This document shows, one piece after another, positions 37,273 to 46,389 of a DNA stretch of 64,000 bases (the first letter of the stretch is position 1; each line of letters starts with the position of its first letter). The position numbers and the translations under genes are program-made. Under the pieces are notes generated by a model. It did no database searches. It saw only the letters and a list, made by a program, of their open reading frames with translations, and had not been told where the DNA came from. The DNA is from Streptomyces litmocidini (lineage in GTDB: Bacteria > Actinomycetota > Actinomycetes > Streptomycetales > Streptomycetaceae), in the NCBI RefSeq assembly GCF_014649755.1, contig NZ_BMTQ01000012.1, positions 1-64,000 of the forward strand, read 5' to 3'.

Positions 37273-37880
37273 GTGAGCGGGACCATGGAGGCAGGGACGG
37301 CCGCCCTCGCTCCGACTCGGGCACACGCCCGGCACGTCGCTTCGGACACCGACCACGACGCCTTCGTGCGAGACGTCTACGAGCGGTACGGGCCCCTGCT
37401 CGTCCGGTACGCCGCACGGCTGCTGGACGGTGACCGGCACCGAGCGGAGCACGTCCTCCAGGAGACCGCGGCGCGCGCCTGGAAACGCGCCCCGTTGTCG
37501 AGCGCCCGCAGCGAACACGTCCGGCCGTGGCTGTTCACCGTGGTCAGGAACCTGGTCATCGACCATCACCGGGCCCGACAGGTCCGGCCACTGGACCTGA
37601 CGGCGGTCGAGGACCTCAACGCCTCCTGGGAGGCCACGGAGTCCACGATCACCTCCCCTGCGGTGCTGGAGGCGCTGCGGGAGCTGAAGGAGCAGCACCC
37701 GGACCGTCATCCGTCTCGTGTACTGCCTGGAGTGCGGCGTGGCCCAGGCGGCCGAGCACCTCGGCATCCCGCCCGGCACCGTCAAGAGCCGCGCCTTCTG
37801 CGCCGTGCGGGCCCTGCGCAAGGCATCGGAGAGGCAGGGCGTGCTCGGCCTGTGGTCACGGCACGGACGGGCGGTGCCGG
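37273..37880 (+). pseudogene. ECF sigma factor with an internal frameshift
   Basis: The first frame encodes sigma region 2: DAFVRDVYERYGPLLVRYAA, RAEHVLQETAARAWKRAPL and VRPWLFTVVRNLVIDHHRAR, as far as ALRELKEQH. One extra C in the run at about 37697-37700 then breaks the frame. The -1 corrected frame continues RTVIRLVYCLECGVAQAAEH, LGIPPGTVKSRAFCAVRALR, a normal region 4 with its recognition helix. Without a correction, the product has no sigma-4 domain. It may be a true pseudogene or a base-calling error. A GTG at 37273 or ATG at 37285 would start it. No anti-sigma gene is next to it. Confidence 0.7.
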
Positions 37881-38032
37881 CGTGCTCCCGGCCCTTCCGC
37901 GTATCGGTCCGCTCGCGTTCGGGGAGCTGCGACAGCAACGGGAGAAGACGAGCGAGCGGGATCGAAGAGGGTGCGGAACGTCCGGATCGGCGACCGGCGG
38001 ACCCCCTGTCCGACAGCGCGCGTCCGACCTCG

Positions 38033-38506
38033 TCAGGCCCTGTTCTCCGCCTGGAACATCCAGCTCTGCTTCTCCAGTTCGGCCGTCAGGCCGATGAGGA
38101 GATCCTGGCTCACGGCGTCCGCCGGGCCGGTCGCCTCGATGCGTTCCCGCACCCTCCCGATGACCGCGGAGAACGTACGCACCAGGGCGTCGACAGCGTC
38201 GCCGTCCTTCGTCCAGCCGGACGGGAAGGCGGGCACGCCGCTGGTGCCCGCGATGGTGACCGCCCGACCGTCCGGACTCACTCCCAGCGCAGCCGCGCGT
38301 TCGGCCATCGTGTCCGCGTGGTCGCGTGCGATCGTGGCGACCTCGTCGAGCTGGACGTGGACCGACCGAAAACGCGGGCCGTACAGGTTCCAGTGCGCCT
38401 GCTTGGCCACCAGGGCCAGATCGAGCAGGTCGACCAGGGTCGCCTGGAGGGCGGCGCCCGCGATCTCGCGGTCGCCCTCCGGAAGCGGGCTGTTGATCAT
38501 CGTCAT
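38033..38506 (-). CDS. dps: Dps-family DNA-binding ferritin-like protein
   Basis: A 157-residue four-helix-bundle protein. The dinuclear ferroxidase residues lie in LVAKQAHWNLYGPRFRSVHV, then LDEVATIARDHADTMAERAA (H, D, D and E at the spacing used by Dps). The C-terminal helix DAVSQDLLIGLTAELEKQSW ends in MFQAENRA. Dps dodecamers store iron and protect DNA during oxidative and stationary-phase stress. The ATG at 38506 follows AGGACCGCAGACCC on the minus strand. The open frame to 38830 is not supported. The neighbouring sigma factor fragment is on the opposite strand, convergent. Confidence 0.88.
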   Translation of the reverse strand: MTMINSPLPEGDREIAGAALQATLVDLLDLALVAKQAHWNLYGPRFRSVHVQLDEVATIARDHADTMAERAAALGVSPDGRAVTIAGTSGVPAFPSGWTKDGDAVDALVRTFSAVIGRVRERIEATGPADAVSQDLLIGLTAELEKQSWMFQAENRA

Positions 38507-39204
38507 GGGTCTGCGGTCCTTCGGGAGTGGCGTCGGCGTCCTGACGAGGAGGCCGACGGGTTGCCGTCTAGATGAACACCGGCCATCACACGCCCCCTCT
38601 GGAGCGCCGATGACCTCGACGCTGTGTACGGCCGCAGACCCCAAGGGGTTCAGCTCTTCCGACATACGGCGGCGCATACCGCACGACGCCCGGCCACCTC
38701 CGCGCCCCGGACCGAGCCGGCGCGTGCCGCGTCCCCTCGGTGCCGCATCGGCCACGCAGTACCGATCGCACTCCAGAACCGCTCTCGGAGCGGAGTCGAC
38801 AAACGGCCGCACGCAACGCCCTTCCCGCACACGCGAAGCAACCCCAGGTCAGGCGTCCTTCTTCACCGGCTCCAGAATCGCCACGCACTCCGCGTGGTGC
38901 GTCACAAGAAACAGGTCCACATAAAACATGTCGAAGAAAACCGCAGGTCAGCGGCTCACGGGTCGCGAAACAAACACAAGATCAATGCGCATTGTGTGCA
39001 TGCCGGGCACCACGTGCGCCCTCTGACGCATGTCCGAAGGGCGGCTGGGGCATCGCGCGGCCGAGAATCGCACAGCTGGGCATTCCCAAATGCCTTTTTG
39101 CGTCATGGTTGGCAACGACGCCGACTACCCGCCCGGCGACGGCTCCAGTAGGGATGGCTCCGTCCTTCTGCCCGCTGGCACCTGCGAGCGATCCGTGAGT
39201 GGGA
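38507..39204. other. Gene-poor stretch with an AT-rich segment and a palindrome
   Basis: Nearly 700 bp without a gene that I can support. The part from about 38900 to 39110 is AT-richer than its surroundings, with A runs, which suggests non-coding or foreign DNA. It contains the 12-bp perfect palindrome CAATGCGCATTG (38983-38994). The Dps promoter should lie near 38520-38600. Confidence 0.4.
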
Positions 39205-39700
39205 TCGCCCGTAGTCCCGCCCGGTAGCCCGCCGGAGGCGTGAGGCAGCCTCCGGAGTTCTGCACGGGTTCGGCGATGAGCATGGCCACGTTCTCCGGGC
39301 CGGCCTCCAGCACCGCCGCTTCGGTCTCGGTCGGCAGCCGACGGGTGAACGCGTCTTCGTCGGTGTCGGTGGTGCGGTAGCGGTTGGTGTTGGGTGCGTG
39401 GTCGGCCTCGAAGGCCGACTCGCCGAAAGATTCCTTCAGCTCGATGGCGGCGGGGTGCGCGGTGTTTCACAGCGTGCTGAACGATAGGCGGTTGAGCTGT
39501 TGTTCGGCCGTCTTGGCGAACTCGGGCCCGTAGGAGTAGCCGAGCTGGGCGGAGAACAGAGCGGGCAGGCCGTCGATATAGCGGGTCCCGGTCGCGTCGT
39601 TGACGCCCTCGGCTCGGTCGGGCGGGAAGATTCCCTGACCGTTGCGCAGGCTTGCGTGTTGGCCGAAATGCAGGAGCAGGTGTTTGCCGGCTGCTTCGCG
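39205..39700 (-). pseudogene. Decayed class III aminotransferase
   Basis: Reading the minus strand, HLLLHFGQHASLRNGQGIFP, GTRYIDGLPALFSAQLGYSY and EQQLNRLSFSTL match the N-terminus of omega-amino acid aminotransferases. A TGA at 39467-39469 stands where the family has Trp, and the same frame continues NTAHPAAIELKESFG. It then jumps to a region normally about 100 residues further on (HAPNTNRYRT, LEAGPENVAMLIAEPVQNSG, GCLTPPAGYRAGLRAI) and stops matching at about 39205. The cofactor-lysine half is lost. A nonsense codon, a large internal deletion and a 3' truncation mean it is dead. Confidence 0.75.
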
Positions 39701-39978
39701 CAGCCGGTCGGCCTGGTGGGGGTGGCGGGGTGGTGGTCGGGCATGGTGTTCTTCGGGGAGGCCGGCGGGCACATGAGGGGCAGAGGGCAGCCCCTGCGGA
39801 GCGGGTTGACGGCCTCAGGCGCAAGGGGCGGCCGCATCTCGTGAGCAGCTGCCGGCCGCTGGAGCGGTATCCGAACGGCGGCTCCGAGAGGGCCCGGCGG
39901 CAGAGACTCGGCGCCCGCTGCGGAGCCAGGGCGTCAGTCGCCGGGCTGTCGGTCGCGACCGCGGGACCGCTGGGTGTC

Positions 39979-40884
39979 TCAGGCTCCTGTCGATCCGGCC
40001 CGGGCGGGATGCAGCGGGCCGAGACCGGTCATGATCCGGCCCTTGTCGTAGCCCTCGCTGGCGGGCGGGAAGGGGGGCGGGGCGTCGCGCAGTTGCTTCC
40101 ACAGGGGGTTCAGGCCGAGGGTGCCGTGTTCACGGGTGGTGGCCACGAGGTCGAGGTCGAGGTGGAAGGTGAGGAACTCCTCGCCTGCGCCGCCCTGGGC
40201 CAGCACGCGGCCTTCGGGGTCGGTGGCGACGCTGCGGCCGGTGCCGAAGAGGCCGCCGATGTTCGGGTTGAGGACGTACACCTGGTTGGTGATGGCGTTG
40301 GCGCGAGCGAGGACGAGTTCCTGCTCGCGGTCGGATGTGCGGGTGTAGGTGGGCTGGATGATGACCTCGGCGCCCATCCAGGCGAGGGTGCGGGAGATCT
40401 CCGGCACCCAGCCGTCGTAGCAGATCGCCAGGCCGAAGCGGCCTACGTGGGGGATGTCGAAGGTGACGTAGGTGTTGCCGGGCACGGAGGTCTCGTACGG
40501 CATCCAGGGGAAGATCTTGCGGTACGAGGCCACCACTTCTCCCTGCGGGGAGATGGCGACGGCCGTGTTGTGGACGCCCTTGGCCGACCGCTCCGGGATG
40601 CTGCCGGGGACGATCCACAGCCCGGTTTCGGCCGCGAGCCGGCACACCGCGTCGGTGGTGGGGCCCGGGATCGGTTCGGCGAGGCGGTCGAGGTAGCCGG
40701 CCGGGTGGCGGGCGTCGAAGCTGCCGAAGGCGCTCAGGTACAGCTCGGGGAAGACCACCAGGTCGATGGACGGGGAGAGGGCTTTGAGGGAGCGCACCTC
40801 GCGGCTGAACTTCGCGAAGGTCGCCTGGGGGTCGCCGGTCACGGGTGCGACCTGGGCGAGGGCGACGCCGAGGATTCGGCTCAC
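39979..40884 (-). CDS. Nitrilase-superfamily amidohydrolase, partner of the ABC importer
   Basis: A 301-residue carbon-nitrogen hydrolase. The Glu-Lys-Cys triad is E47 in VVFPELYLS, K123 in SYRKIFPW and C155 in AICYDGW. The enzyme also has VPGNTYVTFD and LAWMGAEVIIQPTYT. It starts at a GTG (complement of 40882-40884) overlapping the ATPase stop, so it is the last gene of the importer operon. It most likely hydrolyses an amide or nitrile brought in by that importer. It is clearly paralogous to the enzyme at 52634-53512, sharing WIVPGSI, SPQGE, PYETxVPGN, SDRxQE and RANAI motifs. Confidence 0.9.
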   Translation of the reverse strand: MSRILGVALAQVAPVTGDPQATFAKFSREVRSLKALSPSIDLVVFPELYLSAFGSFDARHPAGYLDRLAEPIPGPTTDAVCRLAAETGLWIVPGSIPERSAKGVHNTAVAISPQGEVVASYRKIFPWMPYETSVPGNTYVTFDIPHVGRFGLAICYDGWVPEISRTLAWMGAEVIIQPTYTRTSDREQELVLARANAITNQVYVLNPNIGGLFGTGRSVATDPEGRVLAQGGAGEEFLTFHLDLDLVATTREHGTLGLNPLWKQLRDAPPPFPPASEGYDKGRIMTGLGPLHPARAGSTGA

Positions 40885-41690
40885 TGGACGGCTCCTTGTG
40901 CGGTGGCGGCTGCGGGTGTGCTCGGCGGGGTGGTGTCCGGTGGGGTGGCGTCCGGTGGGTGGATGCCGGGGACGGCGTCGAGCAGCCTGCGGGTGTAGGG
41001 GTGCTGGGGGGAGTCCAGGACCTGGGCGGTGGGCCCGGTCTCGACGAGTTCGCCGTGCAGCATGACGCTGACCCGGTCGGCGATGTGCCGGACCACGCCC
41101 AGGTCGTGGGTGATGAGGAGGAAGGCGAGGTCGCTGTGCTCGCGCAGGTCGAGCAGCAGGTTGAGGATCTGGGCCTGGACGGAGACGTCGAGGGCGGAGG
41201 TGGGTTCGTCCAGCACCAGCAGCGAGGGTCCGACGGCGAGGGCGCGGGCGATGGCGACGCGCTGGCACTGGCCGCCGGAGAGCTGGTGGGGGTAGCGGGT
41301 GAGGACGGTCGCGGGCAGGCCGACGCGTTCGAGTTCCGCGGTGGCGTCGGTCACGGGGCGGCCGGCCTCGCGCAGGGGCTCGGCGATGAGCTGCCGGATG
41401 GTCATCCGGGGGTTGAGGGCGGCGTAGGGGTTCTGGAAGACGATCTGTACCTGGTGGCGCAGCCGTCGCAGCTCCTTGCGGCGCAGCCCGGTGAGCGGGC
41501 TGCCCGCGATGTGGACGGTGCCGGAGGTGGGCTGGATCAGGCCGAGGACGCAGCGCGCGAGGGTGGTCTTGCCCGAGCCCGACTCACCTACCAGGGCGTG
41601 TACTTCGCCTGCGGTGATGGCGAGGTCGACGCCGGCGACGGCGGTGTGCGAGCCGAAGGTCTTGACGAGCTGGCGTACGTCGAGGATCAC
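40881..41690 (-). CDS. dppF: ABC transporter ATPase, oligopeptide/nickel type (DppF/OppF-like)
   Basis: A 269-residue ATP-binding subunit. Walker A is [19 protein letters not shown], the Q-loop region is [13 protein letters not shown], the signature is [15 protein letters not shown] (Gln-Cys in place of the usual Gln-Gln), Walker B is [12 protein letters not shown], and the switch His is in LITHDLGVV. The C-terminal [12 protein letters not shown] motif marks the Opp/Dpp family. The GTG at 41690 overlaps the preceding stop. The tail after residue 240 is Pro/Thr-rich. It should work with the fused ATPase of the gene at 41687. Confidence 0.9.
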   Translation of the reverse strand: MILDVRQLVKTFGSHTAVAGVDLAITAGEVHALVGESGSGKTTLARCVLGLIQPTSGTVHIAGSPLTGLRRKELRRLRHQVQIVFQNPYAALNPRMTIRQLIAEPLREAGRPVTDATAELERVGLPATVLTRYPHQLSGGQCQRVAIARALAVGPSLLVLDEPTSALDVSVQAQILNLLLDLREHSDLAFLLITHDLGVVRHIADRVSVMLHGELVETGPTAQVLDSPQHPYTRRLLDAVPGIHPPDATPPDTTPPSTPAAATAQGAVQ

Positions 41691-43663
41691 GCGGGAACTC
41701 CCTTCGGCTGGGTGAGGTGGCAGGCGCTGGCCCGCGCTCCGGCGGCGTGGAGGGGCGGCGGGGTGGCGCATGCCTCGGTGGTGTGGGCACAGCGGTCGGC
41801 GAAGGGACAGCCGGTGAGCAGGTCGGGGCGGTCCGGCACGCTGCCGGGGATGGCGGGCAGCGCTCTGCCGGGGGCGGCCCGGTCGGGGAGGGCGGCGAGC
41901 AGGGCGCGGGTGTAGGGGTGGTCGGGGGTGTCCAGGACGTCGGTCACCGGGCCTGATTCGACGACCTGACCGGCGTAGAGCACGTACATCCGGGTGCAGA
42001 GTTCGCGGACCTCGCCCAGGTTGTGGGTGATGTAGAGGACTCCGAAGCCGTGCTCGGCCTGCAGGCGGCGCAGCAGGGAGCGGATCTCCTTGGCGACGGT
42101 GACGTCCAGGGCGGTGGTCGGTTCGTCGGCGATGAGCAGATCGGGTCGGCACAGCAGGGCGGCGGCGATCATGACGCGCTGCAGCATGCCGCCGGAGAGC
42201 TGGTGGGGGTAGGAGCGCGTGACGCGCTCGGCGTCCAGGCCCACTTCCGTCAGTGCGGTGCTGACCTGCTGGGCCGCTTCGGTCCGGGTGCCGCCCTGGT
42301 GGAGGCTTACCAGCCGGGCGAGTTGGCGGCCGAGCGGTGTGACGGGGTCGAAGGAGGCGGCGGGGTTCTGGAAGACCATGGCCACCTTCCGGCCGCGGAC
42401 CGTGGGGAAGCCGGCGGCCCGCAGGTCCTGGCCCTGGAGTCGGACGGCGCCGGTGGTTTCGGCTCCGGCGGGGAGCATGCCGAGGACGCTGAGGGCGGTC
42501 AGGGACTTGCCGCAGCCGCTCTCGCCGACCACCCCCACGACCTCGCCCGCGTGCACATGGAGGGAGACGTCACGTACGACGGCGGCGTCGCCGAGGGTGA
42601 CGCGCAGCCGGGAGATCTCCAGCAGGGGTGCCGCCTGGCCGTCTGCGCGCTGCGTGTCCGGGCCGGGCGCGGTCTCGTCCTGGGTGGCGGGCAGGGGGCT
42701 CGCCGCGTCGGTGGCCTTCCCCTCCGGCCGGCGCCGCAACAGAGCGGCGGCCTGCCCGGCCAGTGTGCGCAGGCCGCGTCGTGCGGTGGCGGAGCGGGCT
42801 TCCGTGCGCGGGTCGAACACGTCGCGCAGAGCGTCGCCGAAGAGGTTGAAGGCCAGCACGGTGAGGAGGATCGCCAGGCCCGGGAAGAGCGCCGCCCACC
42901 AGTGGGTCTGGAGGTCGCCGCGTGCCTCGGCCACCATCAGGCCCCAGTCCGCCTGCGGCGGGCGGGTGCCCAGGCCGAGGAAGGCCAGTGATCCTGCGGC
43001 CAGGATCACCGTGCCGATGTCGACGGTGGCCTGCACCAGGATCGGTGAGACGGCGTTGCGCAGGATGTGCCGGACCATGACGACTCGGTCCTTCAGCCCC
43101 AGGGCGCGCGCTCCCTCGACGAAGGGCCGCTCGCGCATGGATGCGGTGATGCCCTGGACCAGCCGGGTGTACCAGGGCCACCAGGCGATGGCCAGCGCGA
43201 GGGCGGCGTGCTCCAGGCCGGGGCCGAGGGTGGCCACGATGGCCATGGCGAGCAGCAGGGGCGGGAAGGCCAGGAACATGTCGCACAGCCGCATGATCGC
43301 TTCGCCTACGCGCCCGCCGCGGAAGCCTGCGATCAGCCCCAGCGGTACGCCCACCAGCACGGCGAGCCCGACCACGAGGAGCGGTACGGTCAGCGCCGGC
43401 CGGGCACCGTAGATGACGCGGCTGAGCACGTCGCGGCCGAGGTTGTCGGTGCCGAGCAGGTGGTCGGCGCCGGGTGGCAGGTGGCGGGCGGCGACTTCGG
43501 CCGCTCCGGCGCCCTGATCGGGGTGCGGGGCGAGCCAGGGGGTGAGCAGGGCGGCGGCGACCAGGGCCACGAGCAGCACCAGGCCGATGACGGCGAGCGG
43601 GTCGCGGAGCAGGGCGGTGAAGCGGGCGCTGCGCGGGGGGATGGTCTGCGGGCTGTGGCTCAT
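41687..43663 (-). CDS. Fusion of ABC permease (DppC-like) and ABC ATPase (DppD-like)
   Basis: A 658-residue natural fusion. Residues 1-290 are a DppC-type permease: LAVIGLVLLVALVAAALLTP, HLLGTDNLGRDVLSRVIYGA and the EAA loop region RERPFVEGARALGLKDRVVM. A variable linker (about residues 290-350) leads to an ATPase: Walker A VVGESGCGKSLTALSVLG, VFQNPAASFDP, LSGGMLQRVMIAAAL, Walker B LLIADEPTTALDV, YITHNLGEV, then the HPYTRALLAALPDR and cysteine-rich TGCPFADRCAHTTEACATP tail typical of DppD. No stop or restart separates the halves. The ATG at 43663 overlaps the upstream permease stop. Confidence 0.9.
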   Translation of the reverse strand: MSHSPQTIPPRSARFTALLRDPLAVIGLVLLVALVAAALLTPWLAPHPDQGAGAAEVAARHLPPGADHLLGTDNLGRDVLSRVIYGARPALTVPLLVVGLAVLVGVPLGLIAGFRGGRVGEAIMRLCDMFLAFPPLLLAMAIVATLGPGLEHAALALAIAWWPWYTRLVQGITASMRERPFVEGARALGLKDRVVMVRHILRNAVSPILVQATVDIGTVILAAGSLAFLGLGTRPPQADWGLMVAEARGDLQTHWWAALFPGLAILLTVLAFNLFGDALRDVFDPRTEARSATARRGLRTLAGQAAALLRRRPEGKATDAASPLPATQDETAPGPDTQRADGQAAPLLEISRLRVTLGDAAVVRDVSLHVHAGEVVGVVGESGCGKSLTALSVLGMLPAGAETTGAVRLQGQDLRAAGFPTVRGRKVAMVFQNPAASFDPVTPLGRQLARLVSLHQGGTRTEAAQQVSTALTEVGLDAERVTRSYPHQLSGGMLQRVMIAAALLCRPDLLIADEPTTALDVTVAKEIRSLLRRLQAEHGFGVLYITHNLGEVRELCTRMYVLYAGQVVESGPVTDVLDTPDHPYTRALLAALPDRAAPGRALPAIPGSVPDRPDLLTGCPFADRCAHTTEACATPPPLHAAGARASACHLTQPKGVPA

Positions 43664-44676
43664 GCCGGCCTCACTCGCGGGTCGAGGCGCGCGTGGACGA
43701 GGTCCACCGCGAGGTTGACGAGGACGTAGGCGACGGCGCCGATGAGGGTGACGCCCATGACCGCCGGGTAGTCCAGGCTCAGCAGGCCGGAGGCGGCGTA
43801 CTGGCCGAGGCCCGGCCAGTCGAAGACCACTTCGACGAAGAACGCGCCGGTCAGGGCGTAGGCGGCGGTCAGGCCGAGCACCGTGACGGTGGGCGGGAGG
43901 GCATTGCGCAGGGCGACGCGCCATACGAGGGTGCGTTCGGGGACGCCGTAGGCGCGGCCGACGCGGATGTGGTCCTGCTGGAGCGCTTCCAGCATGCTGG
44001 TGCGGGTCATGCGGGCCACGACGCCGAGCGGGTAGGCGGCCAGTGTCAGGGCCGGCAGGATCAGGTGTGCCAAGGTGCTGGCCAGCGCCGCGCCGTTGCC
44101 GGTGAGGAGCGCGTCCACCGTGTTCAGTCCGGTGATCGAGTGGATCGGAGCGGTGAACTCCAGGTCGCTGTCGATGCGTCCGGTGGGCGGCAGCAGTCCC
44201 AGGCGGCCGAAGACCAGTAGCTGGAGCAGCAGCCCGAGCCAGAAGGCGGGCACCGATACGCCCGCGATGGACAGCAGCCGCACCGCTTGGTCGATCAGTC
44301 TGCCGGGCCGCACCGCGGCTATGCAGCCGAGCGTGACGCCCAGCACCAGCGCCACCGCCATGGCGGCGCCGACGAGTTCGAGGGTGGCGGGCAGCCGGTC
44401 GCCGAGCTCGCCGAGGACCGGCTGCTTGGTGGCGATCGAGGTGCCCCAGTCCCCGGTCAGCACGTTGCGCAGATACGACAGGTACTGGACCGGCAGCGGC
44501 TGGTCGAGGCCGAGGGCGTGTGTCACCCGTTCGACTTCCTCGGGCGTTGCCTTGGCGCCGACGTAGGTGAGGGCGGGGTTGGAGGGGATCACCCGGGCGA
44601 GGACGAAGGTGATCGCACTGACCCCGAGCAGGACGAGCAGGGAGCCGCGCAGCCGGCGCAGCAGGAAGCGCGGCAT
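43660..44676 (-). CDS. dppB: ABC transporter permease (DppB-like)
   Basis: A 338-residue inner-membrane permease with six helices. It begins RFLLRRLRGSLLVLLGVSAI and contains RVIPSNPALTYVG, LGLDQPLPVQYLSYLRNVLTG, the family motif LTGDWGTS, and the cytoplasmic EAA loop EALQQDHIRVGRAYGVPERT. VFDWPGLGQYAASGLLSLDYP is the conserved C-terminal DppB block. Overlaps of ATGA type join it to the binding protein before it and the permease-ATPase fusion after it. It transports a peptide, amide or metal-chelate; the specificity is set by the binding protein. Confidence 0.92.
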   Translation of the reverse strand: MPRFLLRRLRGSLLVLLGVSAITFVLARVIPSNPALTYVGAKATPEEVERVTHALGLDQPLPVQYLSYLRNVLTGDWGTSIATKQPVLGELGDRLPATLELVGAAMAVALVLGVTLGCIAAVRPGRLIDQAVRLLSIAGVSVPAFWLGLLLQLLVFGRLGLLPPTGRIDSDLEFTAPIHSITGLNTVDALLTGNGAALASTLAHLILPALTLAAYPLGVVARMTRTSMLEALQQDHIRVGRAYGVPERTLVWRVALRNALPPTVTVLGLTAAYALTGAFFVEVVFDWPGLGQYAASGLLSLDYPAVMGVTLIGAVAYVLVNLAVDLVHARLDPRVRPA

Positions 44677-46256
44677 CAGCTGGCTCCGTGGCTCAGCTGG
44701 TGGAAGGGGATGGAGAAGGAGTAGTTCGGGTTGCACGCGAAGCCCTTGACCTCGCTGTTCATCACGACGGGGGTGCGCACGTCGTAGAGGAAGGCGCCGG
44801 GGGCCTGCTCCAGCAGCCGGCGCTGCGCCTTGCCGTACAGCTCGGCGGCCTTGTCCTGGTCGGTGGCGGTGTGGGTGCCGGCCTCGTCGACGAGCTTGTC
44901 GTACGTAGCGTCCTTCCAGTAACTGAGGTTGAAGAAGGGCTTGTCGCTGCTGCGGAAGAGCGAGACCAGGTTGTCCGAGCCGGCGTCGGAATAGGTCGGC
45001 CAGTACATCAGCAGGAAGATGTCCTGCGCCGTGGCCGGGTCCGCCTTGGCCTTCTCCCACTGCTGGTTGAACAGGATCGGCTGCAGCTCGACCGACACGC
45101 CGACCTTGGCGAAGGAGTCCTTGATCAGCGGGGCGTACTTGGCCTGCTGTGCGTTCTCCGCCGCGTAGCTGAGGGTCAGCTTCAGGCCCTTGCCGCCCTC
45201 GTATCCGGCCTCGGTGAGCAGCCGACGGGCGGCTTCCAGGTCGTACGGCGTCTGCGGCAGCTGCTCGTCGTGAGGGAAGGCGCCGGCCGGTACGGGGCCG
45301 CGAGCGCGGGCGCCGAATCCTTCGGTGCCCACCTTGACGATGTCGTCGTACGGGATGGCCTGCGCCAATGCCTGGCGTACCTTCACGTTCTTCAGCGGGC
45401 CCTTGGTGGTGTTGAAGAAGGCCGTGTGGTTCTGGAAGGTGGGACACTCGGTGACGGTGTAGCCCTTGTCCTTCTTGAACCGGGCGATGTTCTCCAGGGG
45501 CAGCGAGCCGGCGTAGTCGACCTGCCCGGACTCGAGCATCTGCTGCTGCGCGGTCGGCTCGGCGGTGATCCTGGCGACGACCGTGCGGTAGCGCTCGCCC
45601 TTCCAGCCGCCCCAGTACTTGTCGTACGCCTTGAGGACGACCCTCTTCTTGGCCTGGTACTCCGAGACCCGGTACGGGCCGGTGCCCGCGTCGACACCCT
45701 TGGCGAAGTAGTCCTCGCCCCTGGCCAGGGCCTTGGGGCTGACGATCCACGCCCCGTACATGGACGAGGCGATCATGTCGACCGGGGCGGCGCTCTTCAG
45801 TTTGAGCACGACCGTGTGCGCGTCCGGTGTCTCGATGGTGTCCAGCGCCGACCAGATGAAGGCTGCGCCGCCGTCCTTGGCGGAGGCTTCCAGGGACGCC
45901 TTGACCGCCGCTGCGTTCATGGGCTCGCCGTCGTGGAAGGTGACGCCCTCGCGCAGATGGAAGGTCCACATCTTGGCGTCGGTGGAGGACTCCCAGCGCT
46001 CGGCGAGGGCGGGGCGGAAGCGTTCCTTCGAGCCGGGCGGGTTCATCCACAGCAGCGGCTCGTAGACGTTGCTGAGGTAGTAGACCTCGGTGGAGAAGGA
46101 CTTCACCGGATTCCAGGTCGTGACCTCGGCAGTGGTTGCCACATTGAGGATCTGACCGGCGCTGTCGGTACCGCTGTCGGTACCGGTACAGGCAGAGACG
46201 AGCAGACCGCAGGCCACCAGAGCGGCGGCGGCAGGGGTTCTTCGGGGCGTGGCCAT
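44676..46256 (-). CDS. ABC transporter substrate-binding lipoprotein (SBP family 5)
   Basis: A 526-residue extracytoplasmic binding protein. The lipobox LLVSAC near residue 23 anchors it to the membrane. Family-5 motifs include TTWNPVKSFSTEVYYLSNVYE, LAERWESSTDAKMWTFHLR, EGVTFHDGEPMNAAAVKASL, DAGTGPYRVSEYQAKKRVVL and KNVKVRQALAQAIPYDDIV. I start it at ATG 46256, because the upstream extension lacks a signal sequence. It is the first gene of the operon and faces the LysR gene at 46390. The ligand could be the nitrilase substrate; nothing in the sequence identifies it. Confidence 0.9.
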   Translation of the reverse strand: MATPRRTPAAAALVACGLLVSACTGTDSGTDSAGQILNVATTAEVTTWNPVKSFSTEVYYLSNVYEPLLWMNPPGSKERFRPALAERWESSTDAKMWTFHLREGVTFHDGEPMNAAAVKASLEASAKDGGAAFIWSALDTIETPDAHTVVLKLKSAAPVDMIASSMYGAWIVSPKALARGEDYFAKGVDAGTGPYRVSEYQAKKRVVLKAYDKYWGGWKGERYRTVVARITAEPTAQQQMLESGQVDYAGSLPLENIARFKKDKGYTVTECPTFQNHTAFFNTTKGPLKNVKVRQALAQAIPYDDIVKVGTEGFGARARGPVPAGAFPHDEQLPQTPYDLEAARRLLTEAGYEGGKGLKLTLSYAAENAQQAKYAPLIKDSFAKVGVSVELQPILFNQQWEKAKADPATAQDIFLLMYWPTYSDAGSDNLVSLFRSSDKPFFNLSYWKDATYDKLVDEAGTHTATDQDKAAELYGKAQRRLLEQAPGAFLYDVRTPVVMNSEVKGFACNPNYSFSIPFHQLSHGAS

Positions 46257-46330
46257 GAGTTCGCTCCTCGGGGAAGGCGCATTCGCCGGCTGTTCAGAGT
46301 GAGACAACAATGGGCCCGGTGAGCTATAAC

Positions 46331-46374
46331 CCTCAAATACTTGATTGGGTTGACTTTCATGCCTGCGAGGCATG
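46331..46374. promoter_or_regulatory. LysR-type operator: CCTCAAATACTT box plus CATGCCT palindrome
   Basis: In the 133-bp gap between the binding protein and LysR genes lie CCTCAAATACTT (46331-46342) and the perfect inverted repeat CATGCCT-GCG-AGGCATG (46358-46374), which includes a T-N11-A core as LysR regulators prefer. The same box and the same palindrome arms recur at 53625-53668 with the same 27-bp start-to-start spacing. The palindrome ends 15 bp before the LysR start, so autoregulation is likely. Confidence 0.75.
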
Positions 46375-46389
46375 GACAGGAGGTTCGCT

